This document shows, piece after piece, positions 11,127 through 21,557 of a stretch of 64,000 nucleotides of DNA. A model generated the notes under the pieces. The model saw only the letters and a list, made by a program, of their open reading frames with translations, ran no database searches and was not told where the DNA came from. This DNA comes from Cercophora sp. LCS_1 (Eukaryota; Ascomycota; Sordariomycetes; Sordariales; Lasiosphaeriaceae): assembly GCA_036250225.1 (NCBI GenBank), contig JAPZLL010000021.1:1-64000 (forward strand). The letters are read 5' to 3'. The position numbers and the translations under genes were made by a program. The first letter of the stretch is position 1. Every line of letters begins with the position of its first letter.

Positions 11127-11725
11127 ATGGAATCCACCCGTTTCGTCACGATGCGGACTCGCTTGACTGCAGCGCAGATGGCGGAATACAAGCCGGTCGA
11201 CGAGGACGACGAAGAAACGGACGACTTCCCAGATCTGAGGGATTACATCCGCTTGCGGGCGCACGAGCAGAGGATATTTGACTCGACGGAAGGAGATAGT
11301 TCCGTCGATGAGGTTGAGGTACAGGGAACTGATGACGAAGATCAAGGCCAATCCGACCTACCTCCCACTACCGGTGGAAACGACCTCATTTCTGAAGCAG
11401 ATGACCACGGGGATTCAAATGACCTCGGAGGCGAAGATCCACCCACCCCTCCCTCCGTATCGAAAGGGGGGGGGGGGGCCTTCCGAACAACAACCGATCC
11501 CGGGAGCGGTACAAGGCCGCCAAAAACGCCCAGCAGCGGAAGCGCAAGCCGAAGCTCTATGAGATTGACGATAGCGAGCCCGAAACAGCGGGCGATACCT
11601 ACGTGAGTGATGCCTACATGGCCCCAGGAGATAGCCTTGAGGAGCTATCCGAGGGGGAACTGCGACACCTAAGCTCGGCTCAAGGCGGTTGGGCGGGACA
11701 AGGTGCTTGGGATTCTAGTTATTGA
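11127..11725 (+). pseudogene. Acidic uncharacterised gene interrupted by a G11 tract
   Basis: ATG 11127 opens an acidic protein (DEDDEETDDFPDLRDY) that stays open to about 11465. There an 11-base G run (11466-11476) puts the annotated frame off. A different frame downstream reads a basic then acidic tail (KAAKNAQQRKRKPK, YEIDDSEPETAGD) and ends at TGA 11723-11725. A change of one or two G would join the two parts into about 199 codons. It may therefore be an intact gene with a sequencing error in the homopolymer, or a real slippage mutant. No domain was recognised. The region 10795-11126 upstream holds no other gene. Confidence 0.5.
11466..11476. repeat. G11 homopolymer inside a coding region
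   Basis: Eleven consecutive G within the acidic gene at 11127-11725, exactly where the reading frame breaks. Confidence 0.9.
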
Positions 11726-11736
11726 GATAGTTGATA

Positions 11737-13280
11737 TCACGCAATGTAACGCATCATCATTAAATTACTTATGTGCATTGCTGCCTCTGCAGCTGTCGTG
11801 ATGATTTTGCGTGTGCTCCAGCTCGCCAACCTCATTGCCCAAACCCAACAGCTACCTCTCGAGTGACCGACTCTCATCTTGGACATGATTTTGGTGGGTG
11901 CGTAGCAGTAACAATACCTCAAATTGCTAGAGCTAGTGGGCTCTATTGTGGTCGCTCCCCAGCGACTATTCGGCAGGGCCTTTACCCTTCCTTTGTGGCG
12001 CGCGTTATGGTCCGGCGAGATCGAAGAAGTGTTCACTACCGAAATTGAGCGATCCGAATTTGGCCTGGAATGCGAGGACGAGGCAATAGCGTCTGCTGTG
12101 CTTCCAGTGGGTGGCTCCAGCGAGAAGAATTGCATTGAGTCAGTCGATGCGTCCGGTGTGAGCGTCGATCGCGGCATTGCGTGTGACATCTCTTGGTTGT
12201 CATCTTGGGGGCGGATTGCTCCCTCTGGAGCAGGACTCGGTGGTCTAGCCGACTGGCTAGATGGTGCTAGTACATATTGCGGCCAGCCCCCTCCGCATCT
12301 GCTCCCTCTCACGGATGCGCGGCTCATGCCCTCTGGACTGCCGATGCACCTGCCGAATTCCCCCTGAAACGGCAACGAAGCACAGCATGTGCGTGCACCC
12401 AGGCACGAACGTAGGCCCATGTAGGGCATGATCGTGGTCCTGGGTCACCGGGCCTCCATCGGGACGAAAGAGACCGACCTTGTCCCAAGGATGCTCCCCA
12501 TCCCGAAGACGGACCACAGCGACACACACCCAGAGTTGATTCCGCTCTCCTGGCAGTGCCCTCACCCCGGATTTCTCCATCTCATACTGCTTCCAGTTGA
12601 GGCTGAAGAGAATGCTCGCTTTCGAGCACCTGACGCCGCTCTTCAAAGTCTTGTTCCATTCCGGCATTGAGTGCCTGACGCATCTCATTGTACTCATTTT
12701 CGAGCGCTTGTCCTCTCAGCTCAAGATCTTGGTTCTTTGTGGTGTGCATGGCCTCGAGATAACCCTCCCTCTGCTGACAGCGTGCTCTTTCGTCCTCGAG
12801 CTCGCTTTTGAGTGCACTGTGCTCGCTCTCGAGTGCATTGCGCCTTTCGGCATACTGGTTTCGAGTTCCTCGCGTCTCCCATCATGCAAAGTATCAAGCA
12901 ACTGTCCCTTGTCGTTGTACTTGCCCCCAGGGAACTTGCGCGTATTGCTGTAGTCGCCCTGCAATGATTTATGCTTGCCGTTGAAAGATGCAGTGAGACT
13001 TTATTGCTTGTCGTTGTACTCGCTCTCGAGTACTTGTTGTCTCTGGACCAAATCGATTTCCTTCTTGTGGTGCTCGCTCTCGAGCGCTTGGAGACCGGCT
13101 TGCTTGCCGGCATACTCGTTGGTCTGTGTGACAAATGCTGACTTGGCGCCATTCAGCGCCGAAACCGAGGTTGTCAATAGCTTCCGATCCTCGTTGAGCC
13201 TCTCTTGGGCGCGCGCTGGAGGTCGTCCCGTTGCTGGTTGTGCGATGTAATTTTCTTGGAAAGTGAAAATTGACGGTAAA
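11737..13280 (-). pseudogene. Relic of a coiled-coil protein (LESE-repeat)
   Basis: Read on the minus strand from about 13280, a Glu/Gln/Lys-rich coiled-coil translation appears with a recurring ALESE/VLESE word (five copies between 13090 and 12600). It is broken by a frame change near 13200, a TAA at 13001-13003 and a missing base near 12858. Downstream (12430-11737) a Ser/Pro-rich reading may be the C-terminal tail. No ATG was identified. The inverted-repeat transposon at 13342 lies immediately upstream of the first recognisable codons, so its insertion may have cut off the 5' end. Function unknown. Confidence 0.5.
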
Positions 13281-13341
13281 GGTGTAGACCGCTATAATAA
13301 CGAAAAAAATGGATTGTTTGCGGACGTGAAGTGGTGGGAAT

Positions 13342-14343
13342 CGACCCCAGTAAATCCACCGTGTACCCCCTTGGATCAACCGTGTCTAACCGTTTTGGGA
13401 AGTGGGTTCCCCAGCTTGAAACTTTGGAAGGTTAATCCTGAAGCCGTCACCACCAGCCAGATTGTTGATTTTGACTGCTTTCTAGTGTAGTTGATAGGTA
13501 AAACCACGTAAAAAAGCGATTTGTGATGGCCAGGGGCCTCACAAACGTCGAAAACGCTGTCAATTACTATAGGACTTGGCTAGAAACAGCTAAGACCGCA
13601 TTACGTACTCACCATACTGGCCCCCCTTTGTTTTGGTCCTCGTTAAGGAACCAGATTGCTTAGGCTTTGGCGCTGTGGCAGTTGGAGTTGCCGTTGGCAC
13701 CGGCGCTAGATATAAAGCCATCACGGGCGGTATCGACAACCCATATGGCATTGAGGCTAGTGTTCCGCCGTTCAGGAAAGGCGTGGCCGTTGCCGGTAAA
13801 GCCATTGCGGGCCCCATCCCATACCTATACGGCGTGACGAATGGTATTCTGGTCTACTGAACTATAGCCATAGAACTGCTAATTGTTACCATTTGTGCGG
13901 CTATAGTCACTATCTGCTCCCTCATCACCCCCAACTCGGTCTTCTCCTTCTATACCTTCATAACTCTCGCCATTCTCTTCTTTTTGTTCGGCGCGTTATG
14001 TGTGGGTTTATAGCGGACGCTAGCGCTATTACAGGAAGTCTCATTGGGAGGTTGGTCGATAATCTGAAGCTCGTCATTGGTATACACAGCGGTCGGAAGA
14101 GGTTGGGGGCCATTGACAATGGGGTTTTGGGTTCAATTGAATTCAATCGAATTTATCGCTTTTGACGGTTTTGACGTTTTCGCTGTGGTCGGATTCAGCC
14201 AAAGGCGGTGGGTTTGGCTGGCTGGCACCAGGATTTTTCATGACTTTACATTTTTTTTGGGATTTTTCAAGTTGGGAACCCACTTTCCAAAGCGGTTAGA
14301 CACGGTTGATCCAAGGGGGTACACGGTGGATTTACTGGGGTCG
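13342..14343. mobile_element. 1,002-bp inverted-repeat DNA transposon with 8-bp target duplication
   Basis: The ends 13342-13411 and 14274-14343 are inverted copies: the outer 51 bp are identical, and 68 of 70 match overall. They begin CGACCCCAGTAAATCC. The same 8 bases, GTGGGAAT, sit directly outside both ends (13334-13341 and 14344-14351) in direct orientation, which is the mark of insertion. The interior has only short frames, the best at 13633-13860 (75 codons, Gly/Val-rich). No transposase motif was seen, so it is taken as non-autonomous. An 8-bp duplication is usual for hAT elements, but hAT ends are normally shorter than 30 bp, so the superfamily is open. Confidence 0.85.
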
Positions 14344-14567
14344 GTGGGAATAGACACGAGGCAGGGACCTACCCAATTTGGAAGGTGGGGCAACTTCCTC
14401 AAAGCAACGCGGTGAGTGGTGTCGCGTGCCTGCCTGACTTACATGGAGCTATCTGGGGCTTTTCAAGTTGTTGCAATTAAAAAAAACTTACCTTCCACAA
14501 CAACTTCACCCACTTCGCCAACATTGGTCAATTCACAACCAACACAAGACAATTCGATCAATTAAAA

Positions 14568-15636
14568 ATGGCTAAGTTGAAGCAATTTTTTCCGGTTGGT
14601 ACCGATGCACTGATAGTCAGTGCCCAAGATGAGCTGGCTCAGCTGCTCATCCGCAAGGATACGGGCCTCGGGTGCGGCACTCTTGCCGCCGCAGCCCAGA
14701 AGTTCGAGGAGGTCACGCGGGCGGCTTGCGAACTCATCTGGGCAAAGGGATACGAGCCAAAGCGCATTGGGAAGTCATATTTCCCACTTCGCGTATGGAA
14801 GGAAGTCCATACGATGGCCGGTAAGTGTCAACGTCCCTACCTATGTTTGGACTACTACTGACCATATAGATGTTCCTTTCCCCTGGGAGACTCAGTTGAA
14901 GGCTGAGCGGCAGGCTATGCCAAGGGTATGACGCGGAATGTATCATACCAATACGTGGCCTTTTTCCAGGAGGAGGCCAAGGCGTCAAAGGATCGCCAAG
15001 ACGGCACTCTGCCAGCCTTCGGTAACAAGGCTACTCCCCCCAAACCCCCGGCCCCCAAGACCGATGCGGCCTCCGAGGCCGACGACTTGGCCACTAAGAT
15101 GGCTAAGGTCACAATCAGTAAATGCCTTGTTTCCTTCATGGGATCAGCTACATGCTCTTCCTTCCGTCGGTGATAAAGGTTCAAAGGAACTGAAAACCGG
15201 CCTGGAGAACAGCGAATGGACCAAGGTCAACGAGCCGGAACCTTCGGGTTCCAAGAACAACGGTTCCGGTGCTGGTAGCAGCACCGACAAGGCCAACAAG
15301 TCGAAACCTTCGGCTCCCAAGAACAATACGTCCGGTGCTGATAGCAGCACTTATGGGGGTTTTAAACCACCCGCTTGGGACAAGGCAGCCCCGGATTCCA
15401 TTACACCAGAGGAGGCTCTACGGATGCATCGGGCAAGGATGCTGTCTCGGGGTGGAATAGCACCCTGTAATGACCCTATAGGGGATGCCGTCCGGGGTTT
15501 CCCAAGTGCTAGGAGTAGCACTTTCTTGGATTGCGCCGGACGGCTGAAACATCTTGATGAAGTGGGGGGGGAGGGTTTGGAATGGGGGACTGGGGGGATG
15601 GGGGATGGGAGAATGGGAGAATGGGGGGACGGGTAG
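14568..15636 (+). CDS. Intact four-exon uncharacterised protein (~304 aa)
   Basis: Exons 14568-14820, 14870-14925, 14970-15117 and 15179-15636 join in frame to 305 codons including TAG 15634-15636. Introns are 49, 44 and 61 nt, with GT at 14821, 14926 and 15118, AG at 14869, 14969 and 15178, and a CTGAC branch-like site in the first. The N-terminal ~105 residues look folded (FPVGTDALIVSAQDELAQ). The middle has Lys/Pro-rich repeats and a tandem Ser/Asn/Gly motif (SGSKNNGSGAGSS, then SAPKNNTSGADSS). The end of the last exon reads through a G-rich ATGGGG repeat. No family or targeting signal was recognised. It is expressed-looking and intact among relics. Confidence 0.7.
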
Positions 15637-16714
15637 GATGGTATGAATAAACCCTCTTCATCATTTCCTATGTCCAGGTGCGTGTCGTTGCCATGAATGC
15701 GTGAATATGTCTCGTTTTATTGCACCCGATGGCCAAGTGACCCCAGTCCGATCCTGCTGTGAAATGTTGTCGTGTCTATCTACACCCGGGGGTTTCCCGG
15801 CGTCAAATCGAGAGTTTGAACTGCTTGCGGTCTCAGACTCTATCCATGCGATCCAGAGAAAAAGAGCCCCGATTTTCGCGCACCCCATTTCTGCTCCTAG
15901 AACACCCTGTGCATGCATAACCCTGAGCCACTTTGGTCATTCAAGGTTTGGGACTTGTCGTAGCTAAGCCCGCGATTTACCAGGTAATATCCGTAAATTT
16001 CAATGGCACGACTTGAGCTGGCAATGCGGCTACCTGGTGGCGCCGATGCTCAAGGCAGAGAGGTGGCGCCAAAGTCAACTATTACCACTCCAAACCGTGT
16101 GTTTTGGCTCCTTTAGCACCTTACGTACGCATGGGCCTCAACACCATGGGAAGGGTCACTACTTCAACGCCAAAAGTATCGCAAACATTACGAACGTCAC
16201 AAACATCCACCAACACTGCAGTGCCCAGCTGCGCGGGAGGCGCCGGGGCGGCGTCATTGCGATCTCCCCAGGGTTATACATGTCACGATGTGCCAGAAAC
16301 AAAAATGGAGTGTGCGAAAAATGGAGCTCTAAAATTGACGGCGACGCGCTGCCGCCGCCAGCTAGGCATATGCATTGCCCGCATATACGGTGCCAACGAG
16401 ATTTGCACATATTACCGATAGGTCACGGGTTTGGCTATGACCACCCCCAAACATTGACTGACCAAGGCTGGTCGGGGTTATGTATGGGTACGGTTACGGG
16501 AATTACCTTATCGGACGCCTCTCAACGGCTGTTCAGACTTAGCTTCTTGTTGTCGTCTTGACAGGTCAAGCCAAAACAAAAGTGCTAAGTGGCAAACAAC
16601 AGACAACGATCAACGGGCGGATAAGTTTACCACGTGGGCACACACGACTTGTACCATTCTCCCTTCCTATCTCGGTGCCACCCTGGGTTCCCCATTTCCC
16701 ACCCCCTGGTACTT
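15637..16714. other. Stretch without a supportable gene
   Basis: Contains a 182-codon plus-strand open frame (16013-16561) with unusual Cys/His/Arg composition and no supporting motif or intron logic. I regard it as chance. Starts with the end of a G-rich ATGGGG repeat (15560-15630). Confidence 0.4.
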
Positions 16715-18003
16715 CTACCGCCCATCGGTGCTACCACTGTTTCCTACTTCCATGTCCACCCTTGTTCCATTCCTTGCTTGGTACAAGGACTTGCGCGCGA
16801 GTAAGTGACGAAACCACCAAGACGGGAACTCCGAGCCGAAGGGTGTGGCGATGCAGCGTTCATCGGGGCCTTCGATTGTCATGATGCGGCTTTCCACATC
16901 GGCTCTCACGTAGTGAACGGCCCTGATCTCCCGGTCGCGGGAATCGATTACAAAAAAAGAAATCCCGTTGGGTCTCCTTGGTGAACGCCACGCCGGACTC
17001 TGGGTGTGGGATGAAGACCTTTGGGGATCCCACCACCTCGGCATCTGCTGCAACGCAGCCAAACACCATCGCTGGACCCAAACGGCTGACCGCATGCTTC
17101 AAATCGTTGGCCATGATGGACTCCTCAGCTCCAACTAGCCGGAGTATTTGGTAGAGAAAGAGGCCGACCATGAATGCCAGATGCTGCAGCCCCTGCGAAA
17201 TGCCCCCCCCCCCCGACATAACGCTCAACGCCTTTCTAACAATGGCCTCCACTGCCGCCAGGTTGACTCCAGGACATTCGCGTAAAACCCCAAAGAGGTG
17301 GTCGAGTCGAGTCTGCGCATTGATGCTACACCAGTTGGTCGAAAAAGCAATAAGGGCATTATTCCTTGGGTCGAACAGCAACAAACCCCCCATCGACAAA
17401 AGGTCGCCATTCTGCACTTGGCGAAAGCTGCGTGGAGGGCCGACTTTTGCTGTGCAAGGCCCTCGCTCAGGGGGGGTCTTGGCTTCTCGGAGAATCTAGA
17501 GTTCGGCTTCCAAGCTGCTGTTTTGGGTCTCGAGCGCTGTGTTGGCGGCCTCGACGGTACTCTTAGCCGCGGACAAAGCGGTGTCGTTGTTCTCGAGGGC
17601 TCGAATCTCGCTGCTCAGAATGTCGTTTTCGAGCTGGACCTCTCGTATCTTGTCGGCCAAAGCCTTCTTCGAGCTTCTCGGTCTCGTTGGTGGAAGGTCG
17701 ATTGCGGATCTCCGCCTCTAGATCCCTGACGGATTGACGTAGGCTTTGAACTTGCCTCCTGTAGGGAAGTGGTGACGGGGTCCTCAAACTCGCCCGCCGC
17801 CGCGAAATCTTCAAACCTCTTTGGTCTCAACCAACTCCTGGGTGACCTTGATGAGACATTTCGCGGCATCTTCGCCGATCATGTCGATGATGCGACCGTT
17901 CCGGTCGTGCTTATCCGCCAATCGTTGAACCCTCTTCAGTTCCTTTTGGTTTTCCTTCATAATGCGGCAGCCATTCCACATCCTGCATTTTGCGGCCTAA
18001 CGC
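16715..18003 (-). pseudogene. Relic of a coiled-coil plus unknown-domain protein
   Basis: On the minus strand a reading starts near 18000 with a basic helix (MKENQKELKRVQRLADKHD), passes through a long coiled coil (about 17700-17480) and enters a ~190-codon domain (FIPHPESGVAFTKETQRD) ending at 16715. To follow it the frame must change near 17815, 17757, 17667 and in an A7 run at 16952-16958. A TAG at 17496-17498 also interrupts it. A C12 tract (17203-17214) encodes a Gly run. Only the A7 break is an obvious homopolymer; the other three are in ordinary sequence, so the gene is probably dead. Family unknown. Confidence 0.55.
17203..17214. repeat. C12 homopolymer
   Basis: Twelve consecutive C inside the coiled-coil relic. 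On the coding (minus) strand it is a G12 tract encoding consecutive glycines. Confidence 0.9.
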
Positions 18004-18240
18004 ACACAGTCAATAAGCTGATTTTCCAAAATGAAACTTAAGCTTCACTGCCTGCTCATTTGCATCGCCGCTCGCTAACAAAAGCGCTTCGTTAATACGC
18101 ATCGCACATTATTGATCTAACTAACTGACGTTAAGTTCAGCCTGGTTCTGACAATCTGACCAACGTTTCGGCTCTTTCTATCCTTCAGCCTGCTCTTCCT
18201 TCCAACGTTCTGCCCTTCTATCTCCAATCTGACCCGCTGC

Positions 18241-19211
18241 CTACATGCTGTCACTAACACCACAGTGCTGTCTGATCAGCTCCTTGCCCTCGCCGAGGTC
18301 TGCCGGCACATCATAGTCCAGCTCCTGCAGGATAGCAGTTACCCGAACACCTATCTTTCGTTAGTGGTAAGCCGTATACGGAGAGGAAGCACCCACTGGT
18401 CAGGTTGTTCAAGATATCCAAGGTTTGGGGGAAGCGACTGATCTTTTTGCCTGTGCAGATAGAGAACAGCGGCAGAAGTTTACGGTACTCGGTCGTGACG
18501 AGTCTCTTGTTCATCAGCTGCGCGAGACGGTTCACATCGCTGCCGAGGGGTTAGCTTTGGAGGATAGGGGGAGCAAGAGCTGACGAACGTAGCTTTGAAA
18601 CGGGCTGACAACTTGGTATCCAATGCGCTCAAGTCAGTCTTGAGAGTGGCCACGTCGGTCTTGAGAGTGGCCTCGTCGGTCTTGAGAGTGGCCACGTCAG
18701 TCTTGAGAGTGGCCACGTCGGTCTTGAGAGTGGTCACGTCAGTCTTGAGAGTGGCTACGTCGGTCTTGAGAGTGGCCACGTCGGTCTTGAGAGTGGTCAC
18801 GTCAGTCTTGAGAGTGGCTACGTCGGTCTTGAGAGTGGCCACGTCGGTCTTGAGAGTGGCCACGTCGGTCTTGAGAGTGGCCACGTCGGTCTTGAGAGTG
18901 GCCACGTCGTTTTCAATAGGGACTAGTCGAGCCACAAGGCGGTCTTCTGACGCTTTGACCGCATCTCTAATCGCAACTGTAACCTCAGCTTTGACCGCTG
19001 TAACCTCAGCTTTGACCGCTGTAACCTCATCTTTAATCACAGCCGTAATCGCATCGATGATGGCTCGGGAGTCAGTGACAACTGGCAAGTTGGAGCAGTG
19101 TTCGATCTGGTCAGCAGCGTTACCTAGCGATCGGCTAGCGATGCGGAACTCGGCTGCAGCTTGCTGGAAGTTTGGCTGCGTGCCAATCGGATCTTCAGAA
19201 TTCGCTGCCAT
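18241..19211 (-). CDS. Three-exon coiled-coil protein with 13 tandem VATLKTD heptads (~291 aa)
   Basis: Minus-strand exons 19211-18589, 18539-18397 and 18350-18241 join in frame (876 nt, stop TAG 18241-18243). Introns are 49 and 46 nt with CTAAC branch-like sites before both acceptors. ATG 19211 is preferred over the longer in-frame extension because the extension is a tandem-repeat leader. The N-terminus is helical, followed by three AEVTAVK-type repeats, then 13 tandem seven-residue units with V at a and L at d (one unit E, two VTT): a textbook coiled coil. After a short LSALDTKL segment the spliced C-terminal part (LMNKRLVTTEYRKLLPLF, then ISRFPQTLDILNNL) looks like a small conserved helical module that I associate with a repetitive fungal coiled-coil family. 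Function unknown. Confidence 0.75.
18631..18906. repeat. 21-bp coding minisatellite, ~13 units
   Basis: Tandem units of the type TTGAGAGTGGCCACGTCGGT(C) with a 21-bp period that is a multiple of three. Single-base variants change V to E or A to T in single units. Each unit encodes one heptad of the coiled coil on the minus strand. Confidence 0.95.
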
Positions 19212-19230
19212 AGTTGTTGCTGCCGTTGTC

Positions 19231-19320
19231 GTTTGACGGAGAGGAGAGTTGTCCGGTGTGTTTTTGTTTGACGGAGAGGAGAGTTGTCTGGTGTGTTTTT
19301 GTTTGACGGAGAGGAGTTGT
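19231..19320. repeat. 35-bp tandem repeat in the leader of the coiled-coil gene
   Basis: Three copies, the last partial, starting at 19231, 19266 and 19301 (GTTTGACGGAGAGGAG...). It lies just upstream of ATG 19211 on the minus strand, probably in the 5' untranslated region. Confidence 0.85.
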
Positions 19321-19451
19321 GGGGTTAGCTGCTGGCAAACGCGTTCGGTTTTCCGTCCGTGCACACTGCACAAGAGGGCCTGAATGCACTGGGTGAATGC
19401 ACTTCGCTTAAACTCGCTTAGCCACCAATTGGAAAAGCTCGCTCAACTCAC

Positions 19452-20058
19452 TTAGCCATCCTCAATGCAAGCGCCCTCACATACATAGCACCTTCTCACA
19501 AGCGCTACCACATTGACTGTGCCGCCCCCCTTGGCCCTGACGATAAACAGCACTGCACCACCGTCGAAAATCACTACCGAATCGCCCACCGCCGTGTCTT
19601 GGGGCACCAGCCAGACAAACCCCCGCTCAGTCGCACAGAACCGCGCCATAGACAAGCGTGTTGAAAATATGCTGATGCCGTGCGCAGATAATTCCACATG
19701 GCCTGCCGTCGCTCAGCAGGCTGCTTTCGGAATCCGAAGAACTGGCCGACCGACTTGATGATGACCATGGCGACCTCAGCCTCAATCGGCCCGGTGGAGG
19801 ACACAGCGATATCGACTTCGGTACACACAGCACTGATGTACTCCATCTCTTCTTTATCTAAATGCGAGGTGTCGCCTACCTCGAAAATGTGGTCGACGCG
19901 CGCGCTGCACACAACGAGGACCCTGGGGTGGTGGTCGAGGAGGGGGGGAGACGGAAGCGTGCGGGACGTTGGTGTATCCGGAAGCGCAGAACGGCCCGTT
20001 GCGGGTGCGCCAGTTGGAGATGGTGCGCGGGTAGGGCGAGGAGGTCCAGTTGGGGATC
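19452..20058 (-). pseudogene. HET-like (heterokaryon incompatibility) gene C-terminal relic
   Basis: On the minus strand a reading from 20058 downward gives an IPNW segment, then LVVCSARVDHIFEVGD, and after a frame change near 19670 RFCATERGFVWLVP, VGDSVVIFDGGAVLFIVR and ALVRRCYV. This order (a beta-rich segment ending in VDxIxEVG, then a TERG segment, GD-VV-GG and a final CYV strand) matches what I know of the C-terminal half of ascomycete HET-domain proteins. The HET domain itself is not present upstream. HET proteins trigger cell death after fusion of unlike strains. This copy is truncated and frame-shifted. Confidence 0.5.
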
Positions 20059-20103
20059 TAGGAGGAAAAGGGCGAGGACTTGGAGGCGCTGGCGCGGTGC
20101 CGG

Positions 20104-20520
20104 TCTAGTGGGGAGTAGTGGTGAGAGAGGTACTTTTGACTGGTGACATCGCAAGCAAGCAGTGGCGTGCCTTGCTTATCCAAGAATGTATCCGGGACAA
20201 AATAGAGCTAGTTGGGCTTTGTCTGAGATTCGTCGCAGGAACTCAAGATTGGGTGCCGGGACAGCACGACAGCCTTCATTCTTCCGAGGTCCGCAAAGAA
20301 GCCGCTCAGCGACATTATCTTGAAGAAATCGAGGCCATCTGTATTCCATAAGGCCCCCTTTGAACCGCTGAATAGCATAAAGGATGGTGTCGGGAGTGGC
20401 ACAAAGGAGGGACTGATTCCAGCTGCTAGAACTGTCAATATCTTGCCGACTTGCGGTGAGCTGGAAGTCTCCTTGTATCAGAACTGGAGAGTAGCACAGC
20501 CGTCAGTAGATTGGGGGCGG
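20104..20520 (-). pseudogene. Sacsin/Hsp90-like ATPase family relic
   Basis: The minus strand reads VLIQGDFQLTASRQDID, then a WNQSL turn, YRWPRFLQDN and, after a frame change near 20317, LSRHPILSSCDESQTKPN. A TAG follows at about 20203, and then LYFVPDTFLDKQGTPLL and KYLSHHYSP. The GDF-LTASR-DID-WN order is characteristic of large fungal proteins with an Hsp90/sacsin-type ATPase domain. Only a ~140-codon internal piece remains. A C13 tract (G13 on plus, 20519-20531) lies at its 5' edge. It abuts the HET-like relic on the same strand. Confidence 0.5.
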
Positions 20521-20531
20521 GGGGGGGGGGG
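20519..20531. repeat. G13 homopolymer
   Basis: Thirteen consecutive G, at the 5' edge of the sacsin-like relic. Confidence 0.9.
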
Positions 20532-20970
20532 CGCTCGCCGAGTCCCTCTGCTTCTACTGCGGTTCATCCAAGGTCTTTTTCTCCTCCTTGACGAGACTCC
20601 CCTTTGATTCCATCCGGCGGCAAGCTTTGGTACCTCCGTGGCTCAAACACGCTCGCCAGCAGACGTCCGTTGAGAAGGAAAATCTCCTGCCTACTCCAGG
20701 ACACCAGCACATGTCAATACTCAGATCCGAGGGATAGGATATTTGCTCTGTTTTGGACCGGGCACACAGCCTAATATTTCAGGGTATAGATATTGACGTT
20801 AAAGGAGATGGAGAAACTGCTGGACGGCTAGGCGCTTTGAATATTGCTTGGCCTGCTATGTCTTCTGGAGCCGCGGTTGAGAGAGCTGAAGTTTCCGTCA
20901 CCGGAAGAATGTGTCCGGATGGTAGGCGTACTGTCAACTCCATCGGTCCCCGCACCTATAAAGCTTTAAG

Positions 20971-21557
20971 GGCCTGTGGAAAGTGGAACATAAAGATTGG
21001 CTCCTCCACAACTTGGCCTCGCCTTTTGACCTGCTTTTAAATAATTCCTGGGGCCCTTACCATAAAGAAGTGAGACTCTGGAGGCAATGGCAGAAGTACG
21101 GACCCAAGGGTCTGGCGATCCTGCAAAGCTAATTAAGGCTAGATGCCGTCCTAAATTGGCTATACATGCTGGAAGAGGCGAACGATGGACAGAGCAGCAA
21201 TATCTGGTGGTACAACTATAGAGGAAGGCTTATATGCACGTCACATGTGCAGAAACCAACCGAGTTGGCCTGGGTGGTATACACGGTTTATGATTAAGAA
21301 GATAAGCCGCCAGCGGGTCGAGGGAAAAGGATATTGGGCTGGGCGAGCACTTTGGAGAGAAATTTGAGGCTGAAACCTATTTTAATTGGGAGGACTTCAA
21401 GAACATTATGAAGGGTAGAATGGAGCTCTGGGAGGAAATTGACCACTTGCAGAGGGAGCCTATCCGAGAATGGGCTGATACCAACTCGGACAGCCTCGAG
21501 AGGATGAAAGACATTACTCGTAGTCTCCATCTTCCTAGCGGCGCGGTGGACTACTAG
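20971..21557 (+). pseudogene. Unrecognised gene relic with TAA nonsense codons
   Basis: A plus-strand reading beginning GLWKVEHKDWLLHN continues (LWRQWQKYGPKGLAIL, SSNIWWYNYRGRL, PTELAWVVYTVYD) through in-frame TAA codons at 21130 and 21295. It then shifts frame near 21340 to read FGEKFEAETYFNWEDF and RMELWEEIDHLQREP, ending at TAG 21555-21557. The Trp-rich composition and continuity across the stops mark it as a former gene. Both TAA codons could come from CAA by a C-to-T change at CpA. Family unknown. An open frame at 20753-21040 overlapping its start may be another fragment. Confidence 0.5.

Noticed and set aside
16013..16561. 182-aa plus-strand protein
   Set aside because: No motif, odd Cys/His content, no intron support.
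18631..18906. CRISPR-like direct repeats
   Set aside because: Tandem 21-bp units without spacers in a eukaryotic coding sequence.
18595..19236. 213-codon plus-strand frame across the minisatellite
   Set aside because: Repetitive SVLRVAT pattern is simply the 21-bp repeat read on the wrong strand; the minus strand has introns and conserved-looking ends.
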